Position numbers and translations under genes: made by a program. Below are positions 22,694 to 33,540 of a stretch of 64,000 nucleotides of DNA, piece after piece. Source of the DNA: Aaosphaeria pasadenensis (taxonomy: Eukaryota > Ascomycota > Dothideomycetes > Pleosporales). Within the stretch, counting starts at the first letter, position 1; the number at the start of each line of letters is the position of its first letter. The stretch spans positions 124,001-188,000 of the forward strand of contig JAKLMB010000032.1 in assembly GCA_022813625.1 (NCBI GenBank), read 5' to 3'. A model generated the notes under the pieces. That model was not told the DNA's origin. It worked only from the letters and a program-made list of their open reading frames with translations, and did not search any database.

Positions 22694-25549
22694 GAGAGCA
22701 TTTTGTCTGTCGACATTTCATTGCTTTGGTCATTGGAAGTTTTAGCGTGGCGTTTCATGGGCGGGAATTTGGACTTGGATCGATTGTATCAAGACGAAAT
22801 TAAATATTTTATATGTAGCTTCACCCTAGATTGTACATACTTTTCTACAAAAGAAAACGATTCTTAAACACCGATGTACTCAACCCTGCTTGACATCTAT
22901 ATACAGCCGATTTTATACAGGCCATTCTATCAACGCCCTTAACCACGGAGATCATCTCCAACACCAGTATAAATGGCTCGGAATAAGCATCGTCCCCATC
23001 CCCAAAACCACGCTCCATCCCTCGCAATCAAGTCCCAGGAGCCTGCAAGACCCCAAAGAGCTGAACCCTCTCCTTGGAAACAGCTGAGAGCGGAACAAAT
23101 CTTTTCCCGCTCGTCGCACAAGCGTTCTCGCAGCTGGAAGTCACCGAGTTACAGTTTTCGTATCTTGTAACTCCATTGGCTTGAGGCTTGCAATGTCGTA
23201 GAACACACCGTCGCCGGGGCTTGACGTATTGTTGGAAGAAACTTGATCCGAGCAGTAAAGTATTTCCGCACGTGTCGATTCGCGGAAGGCTGTTTATGAA
23301 GCGAGGGGAATCAGGTTGGCGGAATGATCTTCACTCTCCCAGTACACGGGGTGGCTTAGGCACGTTGTTACCACAGTTGGTGAAGTAGCCGAATGACTGG
23401 GTTTTGTGGGGAATGGGGTTTGACCCTTTGTTTCTAACAATATGTGTGTGCCATTGCAAGGGAATGGCGGATTGCTCTTGGTTTTCTGTGTAACGGTGAT
23501 TACGGCGTGGTTTACAAGGTTAGCGCTTGTGGTATTGTGAATGGGAAGAGTGTGTGCAGTGTCTGCTTCTTTAGAGATGTTGCATATCCGATGTACTGGG
23601 CTAGATTCTGAATTTATTGTTCGTAATATGACTTATCAAAGTTGAAGCTATCAAGTCTGAGAAACATTTGGTCGATTACTTCTCGTTGATCTAACTAGGG
23701 TCCAGGCCTTGTAGGGAGACATTAACATATATATTGTCTACCTGTCATATCTCTATAGATTGATTGACATCTCGGGTCGTATAGAAAGGGGTTAGATTCT
23801 AGGGCCTTTGTGGGCAACTGTTATGGTCAAGTAATTGAAGTTAATTTGGAGCAGGATTAGACTACGCCTCTCGGAATGGATTCAAAGATTCTCTTGTCGT
23901 TCCCGCGAAGGCGCATCTAAATTCTTACCTACTTCTCAATCGACAAACGGGCCGATGCCCATAGCACCAGAATCACCCAGACGAGCGAAGAGAAACAGAA
24001 GAATGGAGTAACATCTTGAGAATAAGTATCAGGTTCTGGCCACATAACCAACATCTACTTATCTTGAATCAAACAAATCAATGTCAGACTTAGCTCCCCT
24101 GAATCTATAGGAGCGCATGTACATATCATTATCATACCAGCAGCTCCCTCCCTTCAATTGGGAAATGACCACAACAAGATGACGAGTCAGCAAGTTGTCG
24201 AATCCGGCACTACGTGCGCTGGATAGATTGGTGCACATGGGATTGCGTGGGACAGCATCTGATGTCACATCTTCGCAAGCTGGTCCTGCGTAGATCATTT
24301 AACAGCCACTACAGGACCTGATAGCGCGCTCGATTCCAAATATAGTGAAAGATTGTCTCAGAACTTCTCTTAGGGAAGTAACTAAAAGTGTCAACAAGTT
24401 TTAGAAGGAGGGGGATTGTAATAGCAGCAGCTGGTGTTTGGCAGAGCCCTTCCGGACTTTTGCTCTCGGGTCTCCGCACTCTGCAGGCTTCGTTCGTCGT
24501 CGGCGCGGGAGATCTGAGTTGGCCGACCTCGACTGCAGGGATCGATGTCCCGGTAGCCGTAAGCAGCTAGTCCTAACATGATCCTAGCAACGTCTCGCAG
24601 GTACACGATTGGCCAGGGGACGTCAGGCTATCTTGCAGCATCAATTCGCAGCATCACCTATCAACTCAGGGCTGCTGTGTGACTAACTGCAACATACTCT
24701 GTCTATGGTGTAAGATCGCCGTCTTTCAGCCCATAAGAGTCGACGGCAGGTCGCCAGAGAGGATGATACTATCGAAGCCAAAACAGCGTGTGTTCGGCGT
24801 GGCTAGGATCGGTACCCAATTTCTCAGCTTGTGCTAACATACGTACTTGTACATGTAGAATTGTCAGGGGTTTCATTACAAAACAAATTCTAGCCACAAT
24901 AACCGGCCGAAAGGGGACTGTCACTCGCCATCTCAAGGGAACGAATGTTATACAACGTCCTCACGATACGAGCTCTTGTATCTGGTTCTGTCAGAGAACA
25001 AGCGATGCTGTCATACTGCCTTCATACTCTTGGTACTATCCATTGAATGCCCTAGGATATCGTGTTGTGTATGCTCATAGGCCGAGGTCTTGAAAAATGC
25101 TATCAAACATCTGTCAGTTCATGATCTGCATCAGACGGACTTCGGATATGGGGTTATAAGTCTTGAAAACCACTTGGCCAGCACGCTCAAACTGTGCTAT
25201 TGCCTCCAATCCACTTAAGCACAGCGAACAAGCGAGAAGGCTAATGACGAACGACGCGCTTCAGGTCGCGGCAGGACCTCCACAGACTGCCATATCAGGC
25301 CTAAATGCTATGCTCAGCAGGCCTCAGCGCCAAATGGCGGATCGGGATCTCAGACCTCGTTGCTGCTCAGCAAGCTCGCCTTATGTGCGACGCGTCGGCA
25401 ATTCCGCCACAATGATCTATAACCTATATAGTATAACTTGCCCCCTGCTTGTGCTCCTGTTGTGGTAGATATACATAGGCTGCGTCTCTCGCCTTGTGTT
25501 GATTTCGAGCGGCTCCTACGACTTTTCAAGTTCTAGCTTTCTGTATGTC
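22694..25549. other. Gene-poor stretch upstream of the P450
   Basis: About 2.86 kb without a supportable gene, the longest gap in the window. Frames such as 24059-24298 (-) and 24788-25093 (+) have no domains, signal peptide or splice support. I see no terminal repeats, transposase or reverse-transcriptase motifs. A CACGTG occurs near 23270. A possible TATA box, TATATAG, is at 25425-25431, about 120 bases before the P450 start. Confidence 0.5.
25425..25431 (+). promoter_or_regulatory. Possible TATA box of the P450 gene
   Basis: TATATAG lies about 120 bases upstream of the P450 start codon, a usual fungal spacing. The evidence is sequence match and position only. Confidence 0.35.
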
Positions 25550-27566
25550 ATGGCTCTTTTGACATTACTCACTGTGGGCAGTGCCCTTCTCGTATTTGCG
25601 GTTTGGAAATGGATCAGCATATCACGTCATAATAGAATACCTGCTGGGCTGAAGAAGCTTCCTGGGCCTAAAGGTAATGTGACTTCCCTACATACTTACC
25701 GCCTTAGAGATAGCCTTCGATACATCTTGGGGTAACATAATTAACGATGTATTACTTTAGGCTACCCCATCATCGGATCAATACCTGATGTACCTGTCAA
25801 GAATGGTTTCATCAAGTTTGCTGAATGGGGTAAGGAGTATGGAGATGTCTATCAAGTTAACCTAGCAGGACACAATCACGTCTGGATCATGACAGATGAA
25901 CTGGCGAGAAACATGATGGCAAAGAAAGGGCTAATATATGCTGCACGCCCCTGCGTGCCCGCTCTGATAGAAGATAATCGAACGGGGTACAAATATCTCC
26001 CGTTGATGTCAAACACAGGTAAGTTAGTCAACCTTACTGGAGCCCTGTTGTCTAACACCTTGGCAGAGAAGTGGACAAGACAGAGGAAATTCGCCAATGT
26101 CGTCATGCGTGAGAGCGAAAAGGTTATGTTCCATCGATACCCCGAGATAGAGGCCAAGCGTATGCTGGTGGAGCTTCTCGAAGAACCCGACCGCTATAAC
26201 CACGCTATGGAATCGTTCGTCGCTCGCGTCACTTGTCGCTTAGCCTGGGGTCACAGCGAAGGAAGCGATGAACTCAAGCAGCGAGCACGAGAACTACTCA
26301 TCGTGGTTTCGCCTACGGGCTCTGTGCTGAACAGGCTGACATTCCTGATGAATCTTCCCGACTGGTTGGTCCCTGCGAAGGCCTGGGAGCGACGCCGCCT
26401 CCACACAGAGGAAATGTTCTTCCAGATCATGCAAGCCGAAGTCGAAGCCGACATGAGAGAAAAGAGAGCCCCTACGTCTTGGATGAGGACCTTCTTGGAG
26501 AACAAGAGCAAGTTCGGGTTCACTTACGACATGGAGGGTGCCTTCGCCGTTGGCATGCATGGCATCGCTGGAGCCTTGACAATCGCTGCGCCCATTCAGA
26601 CGTTCTGTCTTGCCATGTGCTTCTACCCACAATACCTCAAAATGCTACAGGAGGAACTAGATCGCGTCTGCGGCGACCGACTACCTCGCGCCGAAGATCG
26701 ACCAAATCTCCCATTCCTCAGAGCAGTTATTCGAGAGTGTCTTCGCTGGCGCCCACCTGTGCCTACAGGTATCCCACATGCCCTGGCTGAGGACGATGAG
26801 TTTAATGGTTACTTCATCCCCAAAGGTAGCATTATACATCCTCTTGAGTGGTTAGTATCGTCTTATTCCATAACTGAGAGGCTAAATTGACCATGTTTTC
26901 GTTAGGTCTATTGCACGAGATCCCGACCTTTTCCCCGACCCTGAAGCATTCAACCCTTGTAGATGGGTCGAGCCTAGCTATCCGACGTACAAAGAGCCGC
27001 TGACAGAATACCCCACCATAATCAACTCAACGCAGTTTGGATATGGTCGCAGACTATGCCAAGGGCAGACCGTGGCTGATGAGGACCTTCTCATTGGCAT
27101 TGGATCCATTGCATGGCTTTTCAACCTGCAAAGGAATCCTGATGAAATAACGAATTCTGATGCCACCACACCTCAGGTTGTCTCGGATCCCGAGAAGATC
27201 GAGGCCGACACACTGGGCATGAACAAGAAAGCATCGATCTCCACCGAGGAGTTGAGCGCCGGCATTGAATCGAAGAAGCCAACGATGGAAGACGAGATCC
27301 TATCCAAGTACAGCTACCCAGGCTCAGATCCGACAAAGCCGCAAAGTAACCAACATCTCGCGGATGCTACGCTCGACTTCACAACATTGTTGATTGCGAA
27401 GCCGCTGCCGTTCAAGTTCCAGCTCAAGCCTCGCGACGAGGAACGCGTGAAGAAGGTTAAGGCCTGGTTTGAGGAGGGTTCGCAGCGGGGTGACTACAGG
27501 CAGACTCGAGAATACTGGGGTACAAACCACGGGGAAGGCAAGCCGTTGGGATGGGGTAAGGTCTGA
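25550..27566 (+). CDS. Cytochrome P450 monooxygenase, atypical I-helix
   Basis: Membrane-anchored heme-thiolate enzyme; substrate unknown. Four exons: 25550-25673, 25761-26018, 26067-26850 and 26906-27566, giving 608 residues. A hydrophobic anchor (MALLTLLTVGSALLVFAVW) is followed by the hinge LPGPKGYPIIGS. The K-helix ExxR is E351 to R354 (ECLR), the PERF-like segment is FNPCRW, and the heme loop FGYGRRLCQG has its ligand at Cys440. The I-helix reads HGIAGALTIAAP, so the usual (A/G)Gx(D/E)T(T/S) has Leu298 for the acid and Ile300 for the second hydroxyl residue. About 168 residues follow the heme cysteine, clearly more than the 60-80 typical of the family, owing to a charged insertion around residues 465-555. 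The start is the first Met of the anchor. It resembles fungal OrdA/phenylacetate-hydroxylase-like P450s, but I do not assign a family. Confidence 0.88.
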
Positions 27567-28253
27567 GAAATTATGAATCCAATATTAAGTCTCTGTTTGT
27601 TCATATGTCCGCAACCAGGGAGGTTGATTTTGAGCGGACTGGCATGGCGAAAGGTGTTGTTCGGTTGATAATCCCAGTTGTCATGTGTTTCCTTCATGTT
27701 CAATCTGTATTTTCTAGACCACTTTTCAAATGTTTTAGGGTGTTACTTCCAATTTTTATGATATTGTGATGAGCGACTGTCATGAACGATTTTGGGCTGA
27801 GTTTCGTTGCCGGAAACGGAGGCGTGCAAGCCAATAATATCTAAGTAACAACTCTAGAATCTTAGATTAGGGGATCAGAGCAGTTTAAATCTTGCAGAAA
27901 TGCTATTGATTTAAGTTAGAAAAGACTCCTATGTCGTTTTCATTGTCAAACTAAGACTAGAATTGCGCTAGAAGCGCCCAAGTGTCGTAACATGCCCATA
28001 GTTTGTCCCATTATATTTCAACACCCCAGGATTGTCATGAACAGAGGTAATCACTTTTATGGTGGATCAATGTCGAGCTTGGATAATCATTCCATGCCAG
28101 ATAAGGTGAGAGAGACGGCACGTGATCGTGCACAGACCTGGAATCAATCAACAACGTCATCCTGATCGCCTCCAAGATGCGACGCGACCAATGCTTTCAC
28201 GATAACCACACTTCGGGCGCTCTAATGAGCAATTTGCATATCTCAATACGACG
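27567..28253. other. Intergenic: P450 3' flank and MFS promoter
   Basis: About 690 bases between two plus-strand genes. I see no gene. The MFS promoter side contains an inverted repeat over a CACGTG (28118-28131), listed separately. Confidence 0.5.
28118..28131. promoter_or_regulatory. Inverted repeat containing CACGTG upstream of MFS
   Basis: GCACG (28118-28122) and CGTGC (28127-28131) are inverted around TGAT, and the left arm includes a CACGTG E-box at 28119-28124. The element is about 130 bases before the MFS start. It could bind a bHLH or bZIP dimer; this is inference from symmetry and position. Confidence 0.3.
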
Positions 28254-30056
28254 ATGCTCGGCTTCACTGCCTCGCGCACCCAGGTCTGCGCATACTTGTT
28301 CGGAGTAGCTCTCTTTAGCATCTCGTTCTTAGTGTTCCTGAATAGCTCTGTGAGCTTCGTGATCACGCAACGAATCGGCCGTACCCACAATGTTGGAGAT
28401 GCTGTCGGAACACTTGGATTCGCAGACGAGCTCGTAGCATTGGTCGCATGCCCGGCCTGGGGCCTCCTAAGCGACCGCGTGGGCGTCAGAAGTGTTGCTG
28501 TTCTGGGATACACGATAGTGGGAATCAGTCTATGGGTCTTCGTACAGGCGAAGAATGTCTACCCGCAATTGCTACTTGCGCGACTATTTTTCAGCTTGGG
28601 CGCAACTGCGACGTGAGTCTGGTTGCAAATTCCAGTGAACCCTAACTAATGACCCCCAAGCGCGACCATGGTAACGGCCATTCTTCCTACCATGACGATC
28701 GCGACAGACTCCAATGACCCAAGATCGCCCACGCGCACCCATCGCCCCTCACATACTCTGGCTCCTTCCATATCTTCTGAATTGACCATTACGCCCGCTC
28801 GATTCCGTGATCATTCCCCTTCAAGCGAGCTCACAGCTAGGAAAGAGGCGAGAGCATCCGCGTCGCATCTCGCAGGGCTAGTGGGCATGTTCACCGGCTG
28901 TGGTGCTCTTGTCGCATTATTGGTCTTCTTGCCACTTCCCACACGTTTCCAGCATGTTGGACATAGTCCGGCCACCGCAGTGGCAGATGCCTTCTACGTG
29001 GTTGGAGCTGTAGCAGTTGTCGTTGCCTTGGGTTGCTTTTTCGGATTGCGGAATCTACCAGGCGAAGATGGAAAAGGGCTGAAGCGTCTTGTTCGCGGAA
29101 ACTTGCCAAAGGACGACTCGCGCTCATCAACTCGACCGCTAATGTCCTACCCTCGCCTCTTCCTCGCCAGCGTACAGTTGGGATTCAAATCACGGAACAT
29201 CGGACTGGGCTATCTCGGAGGCTTCGTAGCACGCGCTTCGTCCGTTGCTATTTCACTGTTCATTCCCCTCTTCACGAACACGTATTTCTTGAAAACCGGA
29301 CGGTGCACAGCAAACCCTGACAACCCCTCCGATATCAAGAACGCTTGTCCGGACGCTTATAAGCTCGCGGCTGCTTTGACAGGTGTCAGCCAACTTATCG
29401 CACTACTATGCGCTCCACTGTTCGGATATCTCTCTGCCCGCTCACAGAAGACTAATGCTCCTTTACTGGCGGCAGCGGCAGCGGGGATTGCAGGATATGC
29501 AGCCTTTGCATCATTGGCCAACTTTGATCACGATGATTCCAAGAACGAGTTGCGGTCTGGGTCCGTCTTCTTGATAGTAGCCCTTCTGGGTATCAGTCAG
29601 ATTGGTGCTATCGTCTGTTCTCTGGCTCTTCTTGCACATGGCATACACAACGACGAGCAGCCGAGCAACGGCCACATGTCAGCAGACGAAAGCGCGAATG
29701 GTACCAATCATCCATCGGCTGGAGCCACCCCTCCTCGTACACCTCCTCTCACTCCTGCAACTGAGGACGCGCCTCTTTTGCCAGGCCGCAATTTCTCATA
29801 CCCTGATCGCGGCTCTGGATCAAATAACTTGAATCATCTGAAGGGTAGCATTGCCGGTACCTATAGCTTGCTAGGGGGTTTCGGAATTCTTCTCTTGACG
29901 AAGCTCGGTGGGGCCCTTTTCGATTCCGCCGGACCTGCAGCTCCGTTCTTGATGATGGCAGGATTTAACGCGATTCTCTTGGTCGTCGGTCTTAGTATAG
30001 GGGCTTCTGACATCTTTCAATCGGTCTCCTCCCGTCTGGGTTGGGGGAGGACATAG
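28254..30056 (+). CDS. MFS-type membrane transporter, substrate unknown
   Basis: Major facilitator superfamily protein of 584 residues in two exons (28254-28612, 28661-30056). The N-terminal half has the MFS loop motif GLLSDRVGVRSVAVLGY between TM2 and TM3, which resembles GxLaDrxGrrxxl. About 11-12 hydrophobic segments are visible. A hydrophilic loop of about 60 residues (DSNDPRSPTRTHRPS onward) interrupts the first half, and another Ser/Pro-rich loop (about residues 440-505) precedes the last segments. It could export drugs or metabolites, or act in a vacuolar or other internal membrane; the sequence does not decide. It lies downstream of the P450 on the same strand. Frame and conserved ATATMV joining support the intron. 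Confidence 0.85.
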
Positions 30057-30808
30057 GTGATCGATTGGTTGTGGAAGGACTATACGAAATGATGTAATGG
30101 AATGACTGTAACGTGTTGGTAGTACTTGGTACACCATCATTGCAAAGTATATGATTTGGCGAGTCACGTAGCATTGCATTGCAAGCCCTGCCACTTCTTC
30201 ATATCTTCGCATTCTCAAATATACCCTTTTCCTGCAGACCAAATGTTTATTCATGTTAGCAGTGCGGGTCTAGGGCGGGCGTTCTTCGGATTGATTAAAC
30301 ACACATCCGAAGGCTACTACCCAAGAAAAGTGTCAAGGAACAAGCCATACTCGATAAAGACGCGTGATTCCATGTCCCTTTGATCAATGTAATGCAAGTG
30401 CTCTATGAATTCGAATCAATTCAGAAATCTGATTTCTGTCCATAGAACTGGACCTTGGCACGGGCTGTCGTTTCAGCTAGTCGTACGACATAGCAGTGAC
30501 GTCCGCAGTGACATTGACTACTATACGCTTACCAAAGTCCGATTCTGTTTTCAATGTCCTTTCCCACACAGACGTCATGCGATGCTCACGATTAACGACA
30601 ATTAATACAAAGGAGGATGTTGTTATAGAATATATAAAGGCTTGCTGTTCGATCACACAGCGTCATCAACAGCTCAGCACAGTCACTCACTACAGTCACT
30701 CATTCGCGCTCAACGTAGCAACACACTCATTTAAAATTACAAACAACTGTTTAAAGGCCACTTGTACTTTGTCAAGAATATCTTCTATTTCACTCATCCT
30801 TTCTCAAG
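30057..30808. other. Intergenic: MFS 3' flank and secreted-protein promoter
   Basis: About 750 bases. The right half is a recognisable promoter with a TATA box at 30631-30639. Downstream of it ACAGTCACTCA occurs twice in tandem (30679-30689 and 30692-30702). I see no other gene. Confidence 0.5.
30631..30639 (+). promoter_or_regulatory. TATA box of the small secreted protein gene
   Basis: TATATAAAG is a full TATA consensus about 170 bases before the start codon. It is followed by a pyrimidine/CA-rich leader with a tandem 11-base repeat, as expected for a strongly regulated gene. Confidence 0.5.
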
Positions 30809-31273
30809 ATGCAGCACTCCACCTCAGCTTATGCGGCCATCGTTGCCCTTCTCCATCTCACCTCGTCCGTCACTGCTGCACCTAGTGCTCCAATCAGCAG
30901 CACCAAGGCCGTCGCAGCGCCCGAAATCAGAACCATCAGACTAGGCCACGAACTCATCGAAGGTGAACCGAAAATGCTTGGTGCGTATTCCTGGACTGCT
31001 GGAGAAGCATGTACGACAAATTCATTCAGTGGACATAACTGGTTTGATGACGGTCCCTGCCGAGCCTATTTCTCGCCTTCCGGCACAGGAAATCAGTATT
31101 ACATGGAGGGGTGCGATTCACCAAACGGAACGCAAATCATTGATATTTTTGACAAACAGGTCGGTGAATGCAAGGAGGAGGAGCATGAGGACGACTGCGG
31201 TGGTGGTAACAAGTACATTGGGAAATATCTCTGCACTATCGACATGGCTGCAACGGAGGCGCCTGGCAAATAA
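30809..31273 (+). CDS. Small secreted cysteine-containing protein (effector-like)
   Basis: The product is 154 residues with no family I recognise. The N-terminus (MQHSTSAYAAIVALLHLTSS then VTAAPSAP) is a good signal peptide, with likely cleavage near residue 23-24. The mature part of about 130 residues has six cysteines in the contexts EACTT, GPCRA, EGCDS, GECKE, DDCGG and YLCTI, enough for three disulfides. It is acidic, with an EEEHEDD run. There is one N-glycosylation sequon (NGT). Size, signal peptide and even cysteine number fit fungal secreted proteins, including candidate effectors, but this is inference and it may simply be an extracellular or cell-wall protein. The gene is intronless with a strong TATA box. 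The start is the only Met ahead of the signal sequence. Confidence 0.75.
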   Translation: MQHSTSAYAAIVALLHLTSSVTAAPSAPISSTKAVAAPEIRTIRLGHELIEGEPKMLGAYSWTAGEACTTNSFSGHNWFDDGPCRAYFSPSGTGNQYYMEGCDSPNGTQIIDIFDKQVGECKEEEHEDDCGGGNKYIGKYLCTIDMAATEAPGK

Positions 31274-32037
31274 TCGGGAACGCATCGAGACGAGGATGGA
31301 CGATGGAGTCCATGGAGAATGTATGGATACAGGTCAAGAGGGGAGACAAGAGGTTAGAAGAAGTAGAAACTCACTCTGTAAAATCCATTTCTTTTTGATG
31401 ATCTAAATTTGGGATTACAACACCGCAGTCGATGAGTGATCAAAAACGACTTTTTACAAGCCGTTAAACATTCCGTACATAACCAAGGTTCGCTCAGAGT
31501 ACCGCAAAGTCTGCTAGAGAGGATCCTGTGTCATCTGAAGTTGATACTTCGCATACTCGGTGTGTTATGCCTCAGTGTTGGATGCTCCTCACGCACAACA
31601 TGAAGGACGTCAACTACCTAACTGGCAGACCATACCAGCGGTTGGCAAAACCACAACGAATCCAGAGCCCTTGTCAATAGGCAAGCTCGTAAAGGACAAT
31701 AACAATGAGAAAGTGAAGCATGAGGGAGATTGAAGCCTGCTGGTTGCTAGACTAAACGATGGTTGCTACGGGCATCGCAACATAACATAACACTGCTATC
31801 ACAACATCCATCCCCGAACTGTTTATACACTCCAAACCACCTACACCTTCAAACCCTATACGCACCACTATATTTTGCATACCAATTGATCAAATTGCTA
31901 ATACACCAAGTGCAGCTCCTCGTTCCATCAATCCCTCCGGTATCTGCCCTCATCGGCCGAACCGAATCGAACGAGGGGCCAGCGACCAAAACATTATACG
32001 CAAACACTGCTTCATTGCATTCGCAATCGCCGCCGCG
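31274..32037. other. Intergenic, before the low-complexity orphan gene
   Basis: About 760 bases between two plus-strand genes. The last 270 bases are A/C-rich, typical of a fungal 5' leader. I see no gene. Confidence 0.5.
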
Positions 32038-33540
32038 ATGGAGGGAAATGCTGCCTCCAAGTTTTCAGTGCTCCCTCCGGCCATTTGCCAAGCTGAGATA
32101 CCCTTTTATGAAGAAGGTTACCCCATCGATGCCGTAAAGCTAACACTTCTCAACATCAGCATGAATCTCGTGGCCATCGACACCAATTCTGTCCTCTGGA
32201 AGAGCGAGAAGCCCCTTTCTTGGAAAATCAGCCTGGCAATGCTTCTTGACCGCCTCGAGACGGGAAAGTTGTCTCCGAGCCCTCTCCGCCCTTCAGTCCA
32301 GAATGCAAACGCCGCCGCCGCCGCCGCTGGAGGCATCAACCCTCACAATAACAACAATACCAACAACACCCACAATACCAGCCACTACAATACCAACCAC
32401 CCCCATTACCACCATCCCTCTCCCCTCACCCCAGCCCCCACCCTCGCCATGACCCGCACCGGCAAATCCGCCAAAAACCGTCCCCTCGAAGACTTCGAAG
32501 ACCTCTACTACTCCTCCCTCGCCTCCATCCGCGACATGCACCACCACCTCCGCATCCGCCTCGACAACAACTTCGCGCAGCCCTCCACGCCCGTCTGCAC
32601 GCTCGTCATCACGGAGACGCACGCCAACCACGTCTTCACCATCGCCGACACCCTTCCCCTCCTGCACGCCCACTGGGTCACCCTCAACAACCCCCTGCTC
32701 GTCAAGCCCCTCGACGCCGCGATCCGCCGCGCCCGCGTCAAGTGCATGCACCTCGAGCTCATCCAGCGCGGAGGCGGCAGCGACGCCGGCGCCATGGACG
32801 ACGTCGCGGAGACGCTGTATGGCGAGGAGGAGTACGCGGAGATGCCGGGCCTCGCGTGGGTCGGCGGCTGGGCGAGCAGCATGATCGCCGCGTGGATGGA
32901 GGAGAGGTACCGTGGGGTTTTGCCTCCTGCCCCTCCTGTGCAGGAAGAACAGCAGGAGCAGCAGCAGCAGCAGCAGCGTGCTCAGTCCCAAGACCAGAAT
33001 CAGCATCAGCGAGGTCACCGTGACGAAGCCGGTCCACCACCAGTCCAACAGCCCACTTTCAACGACGCTGGTCCATTCAAGCAGCCCACTTTCGACGAGG
33101 CCTGCGACGCCGTCCGGCGGAGCCTGATCCGTGGAGGAGGAGGAGAAGCCCAACACCAGCACGACTACGACTACGAAACCATGAAGCGCAAGCGCCAGAC
33201 CGAAGGGTTCCTCGACCAGCAGCACCAGCTCCGCGAGGAGCAGCTTCGCACCGCTGGAGAGGCGCTGGCGAGGCGCTGGGGCACGCAGAAGGACAACGCA
33301 GAGTGGGCGATGCGTGCGGAGCGTGTCAGGAGCTATCAGGACTACCTCTGGACCATGGTCAACCGCCACGAGGGCGGCGCCGTAGGAGGAGCAGCACGCG
33401 CACCTGTTGGTGTTTGGGGTGGCGGCGGCGGCGGCAGCGGCTCGGTAGGTGGCAGTTCGGTGGTGTGCGGTACCTCTGGAGGTCGTGGAGGTGCTGCGGC
33501 GCCAGGAATGGCGGGCAGGATGAGTTGGGATTTCGTATAG
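32038..33540 (+). CDS. Uncharacterised protein with low-complexity segments, 500 aa
   Basis: I do not recognise this protein. The single exon encodes 500 residues. Residues 1-85 form a compact-looking domain (ILPP-like start, then YPIDAVKLTLLNISMNLVAI). A His/Asn/Thr/Pro-rich spacer at about 100-140 follows. A second structured part at about 150-300 contains LEDFEDLYYSSLASIRDMH and CTLVITETHANHVFTIADT. After that come poly-Gln (EQQQEQQ-type) and His/Gln stretches, a charged helix (about 380-445) and a Gly-rich tail. The codon bias is GC-rich in the middle, which opens long antisense frames. There is no membrane segment or signal peptide. The start is the first ATG after an A/C-rich leader and is followed by conserved-looking sequence. 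The gene converges with the SUR7-family gene. Confidence 0.75.
   Translation: MEGNAASKFSVLPPAICQAEIPFYEEGYPIDAVKLTLLNISMNLVAIDTNSVLWKSEKPLSWKISLAMLLDRLETGKLSPSPLRPSVQNANAAAAAAGGINPHNNNNTNNTHNTSHYNTNHPHYHHPSPLTPAPTLAMTRTGKSAKNRPLEDFEDLYYSSLASIRDMHHHLRIRLDNNFAQPSTPVCTLVITETHANHVFTIADTLPLLHAHWVTLNNPLLVKPLDAAIRRARVKCMHLELIQRGGGSDAGAMDDVAETLYGEEEYAEMPGLAWVGGWASSMIAAWMEERYRGVLPPAPPVQEEQQEQQQQQQRAQSQDQNQHQRGHRDEAGPPPVQQPTFNDAGPFKQPTFDEACDAVRRSLIRGGGGEAQHQHDYDYETMKRKRQTEGFLDQQHQLREEQLRTAGEALARRWGTQKDNAEWAMRAERVRSYQDYLWTMVNRHEGGAVGGAARAPVGVWGGGGGGSGSVGGSSVVCGTSGGRGGAAAPGMAGRMSWDFV

Noticed and set aside
24059..24298. 79-codon minus-strand frame in the gene-poor stretch
   Set aside because: No signal peptide, no domain, no promoter element; length is expected by chance.
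32293..33369. 358-codon antisense frame opposite the low-complexity orphan gene
   Set aside because: Mirror image of the GC-rich sense codons, with Val/Leu/Gly repeats and no recognisable domain.
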